Positions 41,103-50,748 of a stretch of 64,000 nt of DNA are shown one piece after another (position 1 is the first letter of the stretch; each line of letters starts with the position of its first letter). Under the pieces are notes generated by a model. It was given only the letters and a program-made list of their open reading frames with translations, was not told where the DNA came from and ran no database searches. The DNA lies in contig CAKPCK010000002.1 of NCBI GenBank assembly GCA_934141555.1, positions 1 through 64,000 on the forward strand, given 5' to 3'. The translations under genes were made by a program, and so were the position numbers. Source of the stretch: an uncultured Clostridia bacterium (GTDB lineage: Bacteria > Bacillota > Clostridia > TANB77 > CAG-508).

Positions 41103-43058
41103 TTATTTTGTCAAATTTTCTTCATATATATTTATTATTTCTTCTAATCCTCTTGAAAATTCTTCTAACATAACTGTTTTTATAGAAATGCTCTTGTCTT
41201 TAATATAAGAATCTATTATTTCTTTTAATTGTACTAAGTTGTCTTTTTCTGAACTTATTTGTTCTTTATAAATATTTGCTCTTTCTATAAGTCTATCTTT
41301 TATTGTTATTATATCTTCATTGCTTGAATACATAATCCTTTGAAATACTATTCTTGGCTCTTGATATTTAAAAATTGGAATATTCATACATTCTTTGTCA
41401 AATCTATCATAGAAACTTTCCATTTTCATAGGAATACATTTAAATATTTCATCTGCCTTTTGTCCTAATGCTTTTTCTTTTAATTTTTCATTAAGATCAT
41501 AAAATTTGTTAAGTATATCTTCTATATCTTTATAATTCTTATCTATTGCTATTTTTTCTAATTCTTCTTCTATATTTTCACAATATACAGATTTTTGAGC
41601 AACTAAATCCATTCCATCACTAAAAATCTTTTTCAATGTTTGCATTTTATATGGAATTAATCCTTTATTAACGAAATAATTAAAGTACATATATATTTTT
41701 ACTAAATCAACAAGTTCAATTTCTCCTTTTTTTATTTCTTCAATTATTTCAGTTATTACTTTTAAAAATTCTTCATCTGGAATTTTCCAATATTCTTCTG
41801 TAAGTAATCTTTTGTATGCTAATACATTTCTGTTTTCAATTGTATTTTTTATTTCTTCCATATCATTTTTTAGCAATTTCATATCAAATATTCTTGTTCT
41901 AACGTAATATTCAATAAATTTGAAAAATCTATATTCTGTTCTAAAATTATAATAATAATTATTATCAAATTCTTTAATATAAAATTGTCTGTTATCCATT
42001 AATACTCTTGATGATACTAAAAGTGCTTTATATTCCTCATTGTTTTTTATATCTATAAATTTATCTTTTGTAATTTTTCCTGCTTTTATTTCAAATGAAA
42101 TTGCAATTGTGAATATTAACATTGTTTGCATTATCTTATTACTAATATCTGGATATTTTTGAGTTACAACTTGATATACTTTTTGAAAATCTTTTAAAGA
42201 ATGTTTTAATATTCTTAAGTTTCTAGTTCCACTCTTTTTAAAGGTTGATACTATAAGATTTATATTTGTTCTATAAAATCTTTCTAAGTCTTTATCATCT
42301 TCATATCTTATTAAAATTCCATTTATTATATAATCGAATTTTGGCACATATTCAAATGTTTCACCTATAAGTTTTTCTTTAATTCTTTCATAATCATTTG
42401 CTTTGTCAAATACATTTTCTATTTGATCTTTTATCTTTTCAACCATAGGCTTATTATTATCTTTGAGCTCTCCTTCTTTGTCAAGTATATATGTAGCTAT
42501 AAATGTTTTCATTTCTAGATTACTACTTTTTATTTTTGTTGATAATTCTTTTTCATTACATATTATTATTGTTTTTATATGATCATGTTCAACAAAATTG
42601 TTTATATATCCTAAAATATCTATAACATCAACATTAGCTCTTTCTAAGTCATCAAAACATAATACTTTATCATCTGTTGAAAAAAATTCTTCATAATCTA
42701 TTTTTCCCTCATTTGCTGATACTCCAAATAAATTTGCCATGTCTAATCCTGTTTTTGCATATTCTGGTATAGTCATTTCTTCATGCTGATTCATATATTT
42801 TTTTAAATTTTTATCCATTAGTTGTGTTGTTTCTATAAAAATTTTTTTACTTATATCTTCAAGATTAGAAATTCCATATAATGACATATATATTGTTTTA
42901 TATTGTTTTCCATTAAATTTCATTGAATCTATTTTTTTTCTAATTTTGTTATTCCAAAAATGGGTTTTTCCTGATCCCCATTCTCCATTAATCATTATTG
43001 CATAATCTGTATAATCTGCTCTTACATAATCTAATATGCTTTCAACTAAGTCTTCCAT
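41103..43058 (-). CDS. KAP-type P-loop NTPase
   Basis: A 651-residue soluble protein with a STAND/KAP-like ATPase core: Walker A GEWGSGKT (25-32), Walker B VLCFDDLER (132-140), and the sensor-like KTIIICNEKEL. The remaining 450 residues are helical, with no recognised domain. KAP NTPases are mostly of unknown function; several act in phage exclusion or membrane-linked processes. This one lacks the membrane insertion typical of animal KAPs. The start at 43058 has no good SD of its own and overlaps a 13-codon upstream frame with a strong SD. It follows comFC by 43 bases. Confidence 0.75.
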   Translation of the reverse strand: MEDLVESILDYVRADYTDYAIMINGEWGSGKTHFWNNKIRKKIDSMKFNGKQYKTIYMSLYGISNLEDISKKIFIETTQLMDKNLKKYMNQHEEMTIPEYAKTGLDMANLFGVSANEGKIDYEEFFSTDDKVLCFDDLERANVDVIDILGYINNFVEHDHIKTIIICNEKELSTKIKSSNLEMKTFIATYILDKEGELKDNNKPMVEKIKDQIENVFDKANDYERIKEKLIGETFEYVPKFDYIINGILIRYEDDKDLERFYRTNINLIVSTFKKSGTRNLRILKHSLKDFQKVYQVVTQKYPDISNKIMQTMLIFTIAISFEIKAGKITKDKFIDIKNNEEYKALLVSSRVLMDNRQFYIKEFDNNYYYNFRTEYRFFKFIEYYVRTRIFDMKLLKNDMEEIKNTIENRNVLAYKRLLTEEYWKIPDEEFLKVITEIIEEIKKGEIELVDLVKIYMYFNYFVNKGLIPYKMQTLKKIFSDGMDLVAQKSVYCENIEEELEKIAIDKNYKDIEDILNKFYDLNEKLKEKALGQKADEIFKCIPMKMESFYDRFDKECMNIPIFKYQEPRIVFQRIMYSSNEDIITIKDRLIERANIYKEQISSEKDNLVQLKEIIDSYIKDKSISIKTVMLEEFSRGLEEIINIYEENLTK

Positions 43059-43087
43059 AAATATATAGCAAATGCTTTCCTTCGCAT
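43046..43087 (-). CDS. possible 13-codon upstream frame coupled to the KAP gene
   Basis: The ATG at 43087 follows an AAAGGAG SD and opens a frame (MRRKAFAIYLWKT) that stops at 43046, inside the fourth and fifth codons of the KAP gene in another reading frame. The KAP ATG itself is 17 bases from any SD-like sequence. Translational coupling through this frame is inferred. Alternatively the KAP start is simply weak. Confidence 0.35.
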   Translation of the reverse strand: MRRKAFAIYLWKT

Positions 43088-43101
43088 TTTCTCCTTTCTA
43101 T

Positions 43102-43791
43102 TTAATCTTTTGCAAGAGTTAGTACACCTATGTTTTCTTTTTTTATTCCGTTTCTTAATAAAATTTTTGCACATTCATTTAATGTACTTCCTGTTGTATA
43201 AATGTCATCTATTATAAGAATTTTTTTATTTTCTATTTTTTCTATATGTTTTATTTTAAATGCTCCTTTGATGTTTTCTTTTCTTTGTTTTTTATTTAGT
43301 GTACTTTGTGGTACAATATTTTTGTTTTTATTTAATATTTTACTTTCTATTTTTATTTGTAAAATATTTGCAATTATTTTGGCTATTAATAGGCTTTGAT
43401 TATAGCCCCTTTGTAGCTTTCTCTTCCAACTTAACGGTACCACTATAATTATATCATATTTTTTTAAGTTTTCCAATTTTTTTTGGTTATTTTGTAAAAA
43501 ATATTCAATGGTTTTATATACATATGGCTTTTTTTGAAATTTCATTTGTAGAATTAAGTTCCTTATTAAATTTTTGTATTGAAATAAATAATATTGTTCT
43601 GAAAAATTTTGATTTTTGGAATAAATTTTAGTAAACTCGAATTCTTTTTGTAGTTTTTTTCTGCATTTGTAACAAAGTGAGTTTTTACTTTCTTTTTCAC
43701 AAATTCCACACATTTGTGGATAAAAAATGTCTAATATTTTTTGAATTTTTTTACTATTAATTATGTCTTTTTTCATCTTTCCTTTCATCAT
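43102..43791 (-). CDS. comFC: ComFC-like phosphoribosyltransferase-fold protein
   Basis: A 229-residue protein of the ComF/GntX family, linked to natural transformation. The N-terminal zinc ribbon has CGIC and CYKC; the C-terminal phosphoribosyltransferase domain has VVPLSWKRKLQRGYNQS and the PRPP loop ILIIDDIYTTGSTLNE. The start is uncertain between 43791 and 43776 (MKKDII). ComFA is not adjacent. The basic, Lys-rich composition fits a DNA-related role. It is followed by the KAP gene, perhaps as an operon. Confidence 0.88.
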   Translation of the reverse strand: MMKGKMKKDIINSKKIQKILDIFYPQMCGICEKESKNSLCYKCRKKLQKEFEFTKIYSKNQNFSEQYYLFQYKNLIRNLILQMKFQKKPYVYKTIEYFLQNNQKKLENLKKYDIIIVVPLSWKRKLQRGYNQSLLIAKIIANILQIKIESKILNKNKNIVPQSTLNKKQRKENIKGAFKIKHIEKIENKKILIIDDIYTTGSTLNECAKILLRNGIKKENIGVLTLAKD

Positions 43792-43800
43792 AAAATATAA

Positions 43801-43827
43801 AAAAGGACTTATTACTAATAAGCCCCT
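43801..43827 (-). terminator. terminator of rnj
   Basis: An imperfect stem around GGGGCTTATT and AATAAGTCC on minus, followed by six T residues, just after the rnj stop at 43838. Confidence 0.65.
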
Positions 43828-43837
43828 TATTTTTTAT

Positions 43838-45706
43838 TTATACTTCCATGATTATTGGTATTATCATTGGATTTCTTTTTGTTTTAATAAATAAGTAATC
43901 TCTTAAGTTTTCTTTAATTGTTGATTTTATTGTTGTCCAATCACGTATTCCTCTTTCTTCACATTTTGCTACTTCATGTCTTACAACACTTTTTACATCA
44001 TCCATTAAGTTTTCAGATTCTCTTACATATACAAATCCTCTTGATATTACATCTGGACCAGCTACAACTTCCCCAGTTTGTGAATCCATTGTTAATACGA
44101 TTACTATTAACCCATCTTGTGCTAAATGTTGTCTATCTCTTAATACAATATTTCCAACATCTCCAACACCTAATCCATCAACTAATACTCTTCCACTTGG
44201 TACACTTCCATTAAATTTACATTCATCTTCATTCATTTCTAATACTCTACCATTTGTAAGCATAAAAATGTTTGATTCACTTATTCCCATTAATTTTGCT
44301 GTATCTGCATGTGCTCTTAATTGTCTATATTCACCATGTACTGGTATAAAATATTTTGGTTTTGCTAATGCCATTATTAATTTTTGTTCTTCTTGACACG
44401 CATGTCCTGAAACATGTACATTTGCTAATGCACTATATACAACTTCTGCACCTAATTGCATTAAATCATCTATTACTTTTGATACATATTTTTCATTTCC
44501 TGGAATTGGTGTTGCTGATATTATTATTAAATCATTTGGTGTTATTGTTATTTTTCTATGATCACCTGCTGCCATTCTTGTTAATGCAGACATTGGTTCT
44601 CCTTGACTTCCTGTTGTTATAATAACTAATTGTTCATCTGTGTATGTTCCTATCATATCAATATCAATAAATATGTTGTCTGGACATTTTATATATCCTA
44701 ATTCTATTGATGTATTTATAATATTTATCATACTTCTTCCACATACAGCTATTTTTCTGTTATATTTAATAGCTGAATTTACTATTTGTTGTATTCTGTG
44801 TACATTTGATGCAAATGTTGCTACAACTATTCTTTTTGAACAATTTTGGAATACTGTATCGAATAATTCTCCTACAGAACTTTCTGACATTGTAAAGCCT
44901 TTTCTTTCTGCATTTGTACTATCTGACATTAATGCTAATATTCCTTTATTTCCTAACTCTGCAATTCTTCCAAAGTCCATAAGTTGTCCATCTATTGGTG
45001 TATAATCTACTTTAAAATCTCCTGTATGTAATATTGTTCCTGCTGGTGTTGTGATTGCTAACATTACAGAATCTGGTATACTATGTGAACTTCTTATAAA
45101 TTCTACTTTAAAGTTCTTTCCTAATTGAATTGTTTCACCTTGTGTTACTATATGCATTTCTGTACTTCTTAATAATTTATGTTCTTCTAATTTATTGCTT
45201 ATTAATCCTGCAGCTAGTCTTGTTGCATATATTGGTGTATTTATTTGTTTTAAGAAATATGGTATTCCTCCTATATGATCTTCATGTCCATGTGTTATAA
45301 CCATTCCTTTTAATTTTTCTTGATTTTTTACTAAATATGTTATATCAGGAATTACTAAGTCAACTCCTAGCATATCATCTTCTGGAAATGATAAACCACA
45401 ATCTACAACAATCATTTCATCTTCATATTCGAATACTGTAATATTCTTTCCGATTTCATGTAATCCTCCTAATGGAATTATCTTTATGCTTGATTTTTTA
45501 AATATTTCTTTTGCAGTACTATTTTCTACTAATTCTGCTTCTTTTACCTCTTGCATTATTTTTGGTGTTCTTGTTTTATAATTTCTCTTTGTTTTTGTTC
45601 CTTCTTCTTTATGATTTTCTTTTTTATGATAGTTTCTTCTTGTTTTTCTTACTTTTTCTGCAACTGTATTTGCTGTTTCTTCTAATATATTTTTTTCTTC
45701 TGACAT
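43838..45706 (-). CDS. rnj: ribonuclease J
   Basis: Metallo-beta-lactamase/beta-CASP ribonuclease with endo- and 5'-3' exonuclease activity, central to RNA decay in Gram-positives. The 622-residue protein has IIPLGGLHEIGKN, the metal site ITHGHEDHIGGIPYF, VDCGLSFPED, LHTGDFKVDYTP, SDSTNAERKGFT, and SGHACQEEQKL with FIPVHGEYRQLRAH. It has an extra N-terminal basic tail of about 70 residues (KVRKTRRNYHKKENH) compared with B. subtilis RNase J1 (555 residues). Only one rnj is in the window. Confidence 0.96.
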   Translation of the reverse strand: MSEEKNILEETANTVAEKVRKTRRNYHKKENHKEEGTKTKRNYKTRTPKIMQEVKEAELVENSTAKEIFKKSSIKIIPLGGLHEIGKNITVFEYEDEMIVVDCGLSFPEDDMLGVDLVIPDITYLVKNQEKLKGMVITHGHEDHIGGIPYFLKQINTPIYATRLAAGLISNKLEEHKLLRSTEMHIVTQGETIQLGKNFKVEFIRSSHSIPDSVMLAITTPAGTILHTGDFKVDYTPIDGQLMDFGRIAELGNKGILALMSDSTNAERKGFTMSESSVGELFDTVFQNCSKRIVVATFASNVHRIQQIVNSAIKYNRKIAVCGRSMINIINTSIELGYIKCPDNIFIDIDMIGTYTDEQLVIITTGSQGEPMSALTRMAAGDHRKITITPNDLIIISATPIPGNEKYVSKVIDDLMQLGAEVVYSALANVHVSGHACQEEQKLIMALAKPKYFIPVHGEYRQLRAHADTAKLMGISESNIFMLTNGRVLEMNEDECKFNGSVPSGRVLVDGLGVGDVGNIVLRDRQHLAQDGLIVIVLTMDSQTGEVVAGPDVISRGFVYVRESENLMDDVKSVVRHEVAKCEERGIRDWTTIKSTIKENLRDYLFIKTKRNPMIIPIIMEV

Positions 45707-45972
45707 ATCTATTTATCTATTCTCCTTTCTCTTTTAATTTTATCTGTATCAATGTTAAATAAAGCTTACAAAAATGCTTTATAAACCTCTCTTTTTATTT
45801 AATTATCTCTCATAATTATTTACTATTTTTATCATTTCATACGATAAAATCAAATCAATCTCTTGACAACACATTTGATATTTTAGCATATTTTTATATA
45901 ATTGTCAATTGTATAAATTCCATTTTCTTGTAAATAATAGCATTATAATATTTTTTACAAGAAAGGATTGTT

Positions 45973-47067
45973 ATGGAAAATACTAAAATCGGAAATAAAG
46001 AAGCAATTGCCCTTTTAACAACAATCTCATTTAATCAAATAATTATATTTGGAGTAAAATCTATAATTAATAATACATCTTCTGCTTCTTTACTTAATCT
46101 ACTATATTTAAGTATTATTATATTAATTTTCACAAGTTTAATATGTTATTTATTAAATAAATTTCCATCATTTGATTTACTTGATATATCTGATTATCTT
46201 GGTGGAAAAATATTAAAATGGATTGTTGGAATTTTATTTTTTATATATTTTATTATTTTTGCAGGAAATTCACTTCATCTGTTTTCTTCATGTTTAGAAA
46301 TAATATATTTTCCTTTAACTCTACTGATTTTTATAAGATCATTTTTAATAATAGGTGCTACTATTACTTGCCTATTCAAAAATAATGCCTTATATAGAAG
46401 CAATTTTATTGTTTTTCCTTTAATTATAATTACTACTATTTTTATGTTTTTCTCTGATATGAAATATTTTAACATTGAAAATGTATACCCTATGTTTGGA
46501 GATAGTCTATTTTACACTTTTGTTGGTGGATTAAATAATATGATTGTATTTCAAAGTTTAGCATATATTTTTTTCTTGCCACCATTATTAAAAAATACTC
46601 AAAACATAAAAAAAATTGCAATAACATCTATTGTAATATCTTGTATTTTAAACTTATTATGTGTTGCAACAGTTCTTTTTACATTTGATGGTTTTACAGA
46701 AATAGATGAATTACTACCTTTATATTCAGCAGTAAAGCTTATAGAATATGGTGAATTTTTCAGAAAAATGGATTCTATATTTTTTCTAATTTGGATTATT
46801 AGTTTTGTAAGTTACTTAAGTTTAACACTAAAATTTTCAGCAAATATTTTTAAAAAATTAACATATTCCAAATCTAACTTTTTCTTTATATTTATTTCTG
46901 CATTTTTATTATTTATAACATCTGGATGGCAAAAAAATTATAATACCTCTTTGATGTTTACTGAAAATTTTTTAAGTTATTTCTTTTTTATATTAGTATT
47001 TGTAATTGCTATGTTAGTTTTAATATTAGCATTTATAAAAAAGAAAATTAAAAGGTGGTTACAATGA
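45973..47067 (+). CDS. spore germination permease-like protein (GerAB family)
   Basis: Membrane subunit of a germinant receptor-like complex. The 364-residue protein has about ten membrane segments and the amino-acid/polyamine permease-like fold of the GerAB family (IGNKEAIALLTTISFNQIII start, DLLDISDYLGGKILKWIVG). It overlaps the GerAC-like gene by four bases (ATGA). There is no GerAA gene next to it, which is unusual. Its presence suggests a spore-former or descendant. An AAGAAAGGA SD precedes the ATG. Confidence 0.85.
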   Translation: MENTKIGNKEAIALLTTISFNQIIIFGVKSIINNTSSASLLNLLYLSIIILIFTSLICYLLNKFPSFDLLDISDYLGGKILKWIVGILFFIYFIIFAGNSLHLFSSCLEIIYFPLTLLIFIRSFLIIGATITCLFKNNALYRSNFIVFPLIIITTIFMFFSDMKYFNIENVYPMFGDSLFYTFVGGLNNMIVFQSLAYIFFLPPLLKNTQNIKKIAITSIVISCILNLLCVATVLFTFDGFTEIDELLPLYSAVKLIEYGEFFRKMDSIFFLIWIISFVSYLSLTLKFSANIFKKLTYSKSNFFFIFISAFLLFITSGWQKNYNTSLMFTENFLSYFFFILVFVIAMLVLILAFIKKKIKRWLQ

Positions 47068-48413
47068 AGAAAAAATTTATAATTATTTTAATATTATTTG
47101 TTGTCTTTATTACATTTATTGCAGGATTTTCCAATTCATACGTCTCTCATCGTATAGAACATCTTGCATATGTTCTTGTACTTGGAATTGATAAAGGCGA
47201 AAAAGCAAAATTAAAAATCTCTACTCAATTTATAAATGTTTCTTCTTCATCAAGTGGTGCATCTTCTGATTCTTCGCAAATTGTATTAACATCTTGCGAA
47301 GCTAATTCTATGTTTAGTGGATTAAACCTTTTAAATAGTTATATAGGTAAAGAAATTAATCTTGCACATTGTAGTGTTATCGTTTTTTCAGAAGAAATTG
47401 CCAAAGAAGGCATTTCATCAGAGATATATAGTTTAATAAATAATGAAGAAATTCGTTCTTCTGCTAATATTGTTGTTACAAATTGTAAAGCATATGATTA
47501 TATTAATAATAGTAAACCTAATTTAGAAAATCTAACAAGTAAATATTTTGATACATTTGATATTACAAGTAAACTGACTGGATATTTTTCAAATATAACA
47601 CTGGGTGATTTTTTTAATAATCTATCTGAAAGCAATTCAGACCCAATAGCAGTCTTAGGTGGATTAAATTCAACAGCACGTTCTGAAGAAAATAAATCAT
47701 CTTCAAATTCTTCTGAAGAAAGTTCTTCATCTTCAAATAGTGGCAATTCAGACAATATAAATGGTGAAGCCTCAAATTCTAATTCATCCTCACAAGATGT
47801 TGAGGAGCAAGAAAAACAAGATATTGAAACTAATCAGAATAATTTAGTTGCTGGAAAAAGTTCAATTGTTGGTAGAAGAGGTACAGAAGACCTTGGTCTT
47901 GCTATTTTTTCTGGTGATAAATATATTGGAGAATTAACTGTTTGGGAATCTATTTGTCATTCTCTTATCACAAATTCTATTGATACCTGTATAATATCTG
48001 TTGAAGATCCATTAGTTGAAAATAAACAATTAGAAATTCAACTTTCTCCTAATAAAAAATCAAAAATAACATCTAATATCGAAAATGATATTATAAATAT
48101 AAATGTTGAGCTAAATTTAACGGCTAATATAATCTCATTAAATTCAAATATAAACTATGAAGATACAGATACTATAAATAAGATATCCACAGCTACTCAA
48201 AATCGTTTAAATGACGAATTAAATAAATATTTTGATAAAACTGCAAGAAAGTATAATGTTGATATTGATAAATATTATTTAAGCATTCTAAAATATTTTC
48301 CTTATCAAAAAAACTTTGATGATTTTAATTATAAAGAAAAATTAAAACATGCCAACTTTAATTGTAATACACATGTTAACATTATTTCTTCATTACTCAT
48401 AACAAAAACATAA
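47064..48413 (+). CDS. Ger(x)C-family spore germination protein
   Basis: C subunit of the germination complex. The 449-residue protein starts with a hydrophobic segment (4-22), then HRIEHLAYVLVLGIDKGEKAKL, typical of GerAC, and ends in the C-terminal domain of the family (RLNDELNKYFDKTARKYNVD). Two points are odd. The usual lipobox cysteine is missing (FIAGFSNSYVS), so it may not be a lipoprotein. An insert of about 55 residues rich in serine and acidic residues sits at about 206-260. The frame starts at GTG 47055, but the ATG at 47064 has the AAAAGGTGG SD and the ATGA overlap. Confidence 0.85.
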   Translation: MKKKFIIILILFVVFITFIAGFSNSYVSHRIEHLAYVLVLGIDKGEKAKLKISTQFINVSSSSSGASSDSSQIVLTSCEANSMFSGLNLLNSYIGKEINLAHCSVIVFSEEIAKEGISSEIYSLINNEEIRSSANIVVTNCKAYDYINNSKPNLENLTSKYFDTFDITSKLTGYFSNITLGDFFNNLSESNSDPIAVLGGLNSTARSEENKSSSNSSEESSSSSNSGNSDNINGEASNSNSSSQDVEEQEKQDIETNQNNLVAGKSSIVGRRGTEDLGLAIFSGDKYIGELTVWESICHSLITNSIDTCIISVEDPLVENKQLEIQLSPNKKSKITSNIENDIININVELNLTANIISLNSNINYEDTDTINKISTATQNRLNDELNKYFDKTARKYNVDIDKYYLSILKYFPYQKNFDDFNYKEKLKHANFNCNTHVNIISSLLITKT

Positions 48414-48442
48414 GTGCAAATGTATTTTTACATTTGCACTTA
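48411..48442. terminator. hairpin between gerAC-like and yitT
   Basis: TAAGTGCAAATGTA and its perfect complement (48429-48442) around a four-base loop overlap both stop codons of the convergent genes. There is no long T-run. Related in sequence to 26019-26050 and 29541-29572. Confidence 0.6.
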
Positions 48443-49291
48443 ACTTGATTCTTTAAATCCTTTTCCCAATACTTCTCTTGCATTTGCAACTACAATAAAA
48501 CATTTTTCATCAATATTTCGAGCAATACTTTTTATTTTAGGTATATCTCCTATATTTGCTGCACATATTAATACTAATTTGTCATTTCCACTATACATTC
48601 CTTTTCCGTAAAGCCCTGTTACTCCTCTTTTTACATTTTTTTCTATCTGCTTTGAAATTTTCTCACTTTTGTCTGAAATTATAAACATTATTTTTGTGTA
48701 ATAAACACCTTCAAATATAGTGTCAATTAATTTTCCATATAAATATATTGCAATTGCAGAATATAATCCTATTTCGATATGTTTAAATACAAATACATTT
48801 GCAATAACAATTATAATATCTATTATTGTTAAATATCTACTTATAGTAATATTAGGTTTATATGATTTTATTAAATTTGCAATTAATTCTGTTCCACCAG
48901 TAGATGCCCCTACTTTTAAAATTATTGCTGTTCCAATTCCTATTATTGCCCCTCCATATACTGATGCTAAAAATCTGTCTGTTGTTATTGGTTCAATTTT
49001 ATCAAATATATCTATAAAAATCGATAAACTCGATGTTCCCACAATAGATTTTACTAAAAATTTTTTTCCTATTCGATAATTTGAAAAAATAAACATTGGA
49101 ATATTTAATATTAAGTTCATTACTCCCATAGGAATATTAAATAAATAGTATGTTATTGTTGCTATTCCAGAAAATCCGCCTGTTGATAATTGATTTGGTA
49201 GTAAAAATAACGAGGTTCCAAATGCCATTATCATTGCTCCTATTACTGTTCCAATTCCATCTAAAATAGCTTGTTTTACTTCACTTTTCAC
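48440..49291 (-). CDS. YitT family membrane protein
   Basis: A 283-residue protein with five or six membrane segments (DUF161 part, GFSGIATITYYLFNIPMG, ASTGGTELIANLI) and a C-terminal soluble DUF2179 domain (YTKIMFIISDKSEKISKQI, RGVTGLYGKGMYSG, CFIVVANAREVLGKGF). The function of the family is not known; a transport role is often proposed. The frame runs upstream to a TTG at 49348, but that codon lies inside a terminator. The GTG at 49291 has an AAAGGAG SD at six bases and is the likely start. Confidence 0.88.
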   Translation of the reverse strand: MKSEVKQAILDGIGTVIGAMIMAFGTSLFLLPNQLSTGGFSGIATITYYLFNIPMGVMNLILNIPMFIFSNYRIGKKFLVKSIVGTSSLSIFIDIFDKIEPITTDRFLASVYGGAIIGIGTAIILKVGASTGGTELIANLIKSYKPNITISRYLTIIDIIIVIANVFVFKHIEIGLYSAIAIYLYGKLIDTIFEGVYYTKIMFIISDKSEKISKQIEKNVKRGVTGLYGKGMYSGNDKLVLICAANIGDIPKIKSIARNIDEKCFIVVANAREVLGKGFKESS

Positions 49292-49349
49292 CAATATCTC
49301 CTTTATTTGTGTATAGAAATTACCTATTAGGCAATTTTTCCTACACAAT

Positions 49350-49391
49350 AAAAAACTATATATTACAATTATTTGTAATATATAGTTTTTT
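49350..49391 (-). terminator. terminator of the PstS-like operon
   Basis: A 19-base perfect stem (AAAAAACTATATATTACAA and complement) with a four-base loop. T-runs follow on both strands. It lies just after the stop at 49405. Confidence 0.85.
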
Positions 49392-49404
49392 TATACATAT
49401 TATA

Positions 49405-50748
49405 TTAGATAACCACTTTTTCACCTGTTTCAATATTATAATATTCTGTTAGTCTTTGAGGTTCTATTTTTAGTGAATCTGAAAAATCATATACATATTC
49501 TGGAATTCCTCCACCTTCATTTACACTTCTATCATATTTTATTATTATAGGTTCAATTGTAGTTTCAAAATCATGTACTGTCATATCATAATAATTTCCC
49601 CATTCTGTTACAGATACTAACTCTTCATCCATTGATTGTTCCAAAAATCCATTTATTTCAATATAATAATTCAAAATATAAAAATTATTTGTATCTTGAT
49701 TTGCTTTTACTTTTAAATTAGAAATTTCTCGTTCTATGTCTTTTATTTTATTTGAAACTAGCTGTTTTTCAAAGTCACTACTATTATCTTCATCCCATAA
49801 TACTGAAATTTCTATAAAATAATTCTTTTCATTTTGGTAATTTGTATAATAATAGAAATTACTTAAGGTTCTATCTGTCAATGTATATAAATTCTTATAT
49901 CCTATATTATCTGTTTTATATAATGACTCATTTGATAAATATTTGCTATAAATTGTTATATAATCGGCCCACTCTTCAAAAGAAACTGTTATATATGTTT
50001 CATTATACACTATCATAATTGCTGATGGTGTACAATAAAATTCTGTTATTTTTCCACTTTTATATTGTTCTATAAAATCTGCAACATCTTCTTCTATATT
50101 TCCATAATCATTGACCTGTAAATCTCCGCTTAAATTCATTTCTGCTCTATTTGATACAAATCCATAATATGCTGATTTTCTTAAAATTTCAGTTATAGGC
50201 GCATTAGTTGTAAATAAATCTTCTAGTTTTATTATATTTCCTGTATTTAAATCATATGTAAAGCCTTTTTGGACATTTATTAAATCATCACTGTCATCAT
50301 TTATTTTTCCCCATGAGAATGCAGATAATGAAAGTATATTACTGAAATTGGCTGTTTCATATAAGCTTATTGAAGCATTTACAACCTTATCTAAATCAAT
50401 ATTTTCTTTATATCCGTTTAGTGCTTCAATTTCAATTTCTTTATTTATCTTATCTTGAATTTTTTGATTTTTTAAACCATCTATCTGGAAGTACGTTATT
50501 TCAACTCTTTCTTTTGTTGCTCTTTTTTCTGTGATTTTCAAATCATTTTGATTATATTTTCCTTTTAAATCAATTCCTTTTTCATTTGTTGATTCATTTT
50601 TTTTTGTTTCTTCTGTTTTTGCTATTTCTTCTGAATTATCATCTTTTATATCAATTCTTTTATACATAACTAATATTGATGTTATTATGATACAAATAAC
50701 AGAAAATGTAACAACAAAGATCAATTTTCCTTTAATAGTTTTGAACAT
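49405..50748 (-). CDS. membrane-anchored extracellular protein, DUF3298/RsiV-like
   Basis: A 447-residue protein with a cytoplasmic start MFKTIKGK, one membrane segment (about 10-28), a charged linker and an extracellular alpha/beta domain. The run KGFTYDLNTGNIIKLEDLF is like the DUF3298 domain of RsiV and related proteins. The ATG at 50748, inside the end of the PstS-like gene (17-base overlap), has an AAGGAGG SD and is preferred to the frame opening at 50778. The role is unknown; the overlap suggests joint work with the PstS-like protein. Confidence 0.6.
   Translation of the reverse strand: MFKTIKGKLIFVVTFSVICIIITSILVMYKRIDIKDDNSEEIAKTEETKKNESTNEKGIDLKGKYNQNDLKITEKRATKERVEITYFQIDGLKNQKIQDKINKEIEIEALNGYKENIDLDKVVNASISLYETANFSNILSLSAFSWGKINDDSDDLINVQKGFTYDLNTGNIIKLEDLFTTNAPITEILRKSAYYGFVSNRAEMNLSGDLQVNDYGNIEEDVADFIEQYKSGKITEFYCTPSAIMIVYNETYITVSFEEWADYITIYSKYLSNESLYKTDNIGYKNLYTLTDRTLSNFYYYTNYQNEKNYFIEISVLWDEDNSSDFEKQLVSNKIKDIEREISNLKVKANQDTNNFYILNYYIEINGFLEQSMDEELVSVTEWGNYYDMTVHDFETTIEPIIIKYDRSVNEGGGIPEYVYDFSDSLKIEPQRLTEYYNIETGEKVVI

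Noticed and set aside
43102..43791. comFC as evidence for active competence
   Set aside because: Only comFC is present; comFA and the DNA-uptake pilus genes are not in the window, and the pilin-like gene at 40532 is only weakly assigned.
49292..49348. N-terminal extension of the YitT protein from a TTG at 49348
   Set aside because: The TTG lies inside the terminator hairpin of the upstream gene and has no SD, whereas the GTG at 49291 has AAAGGAG at six bases.
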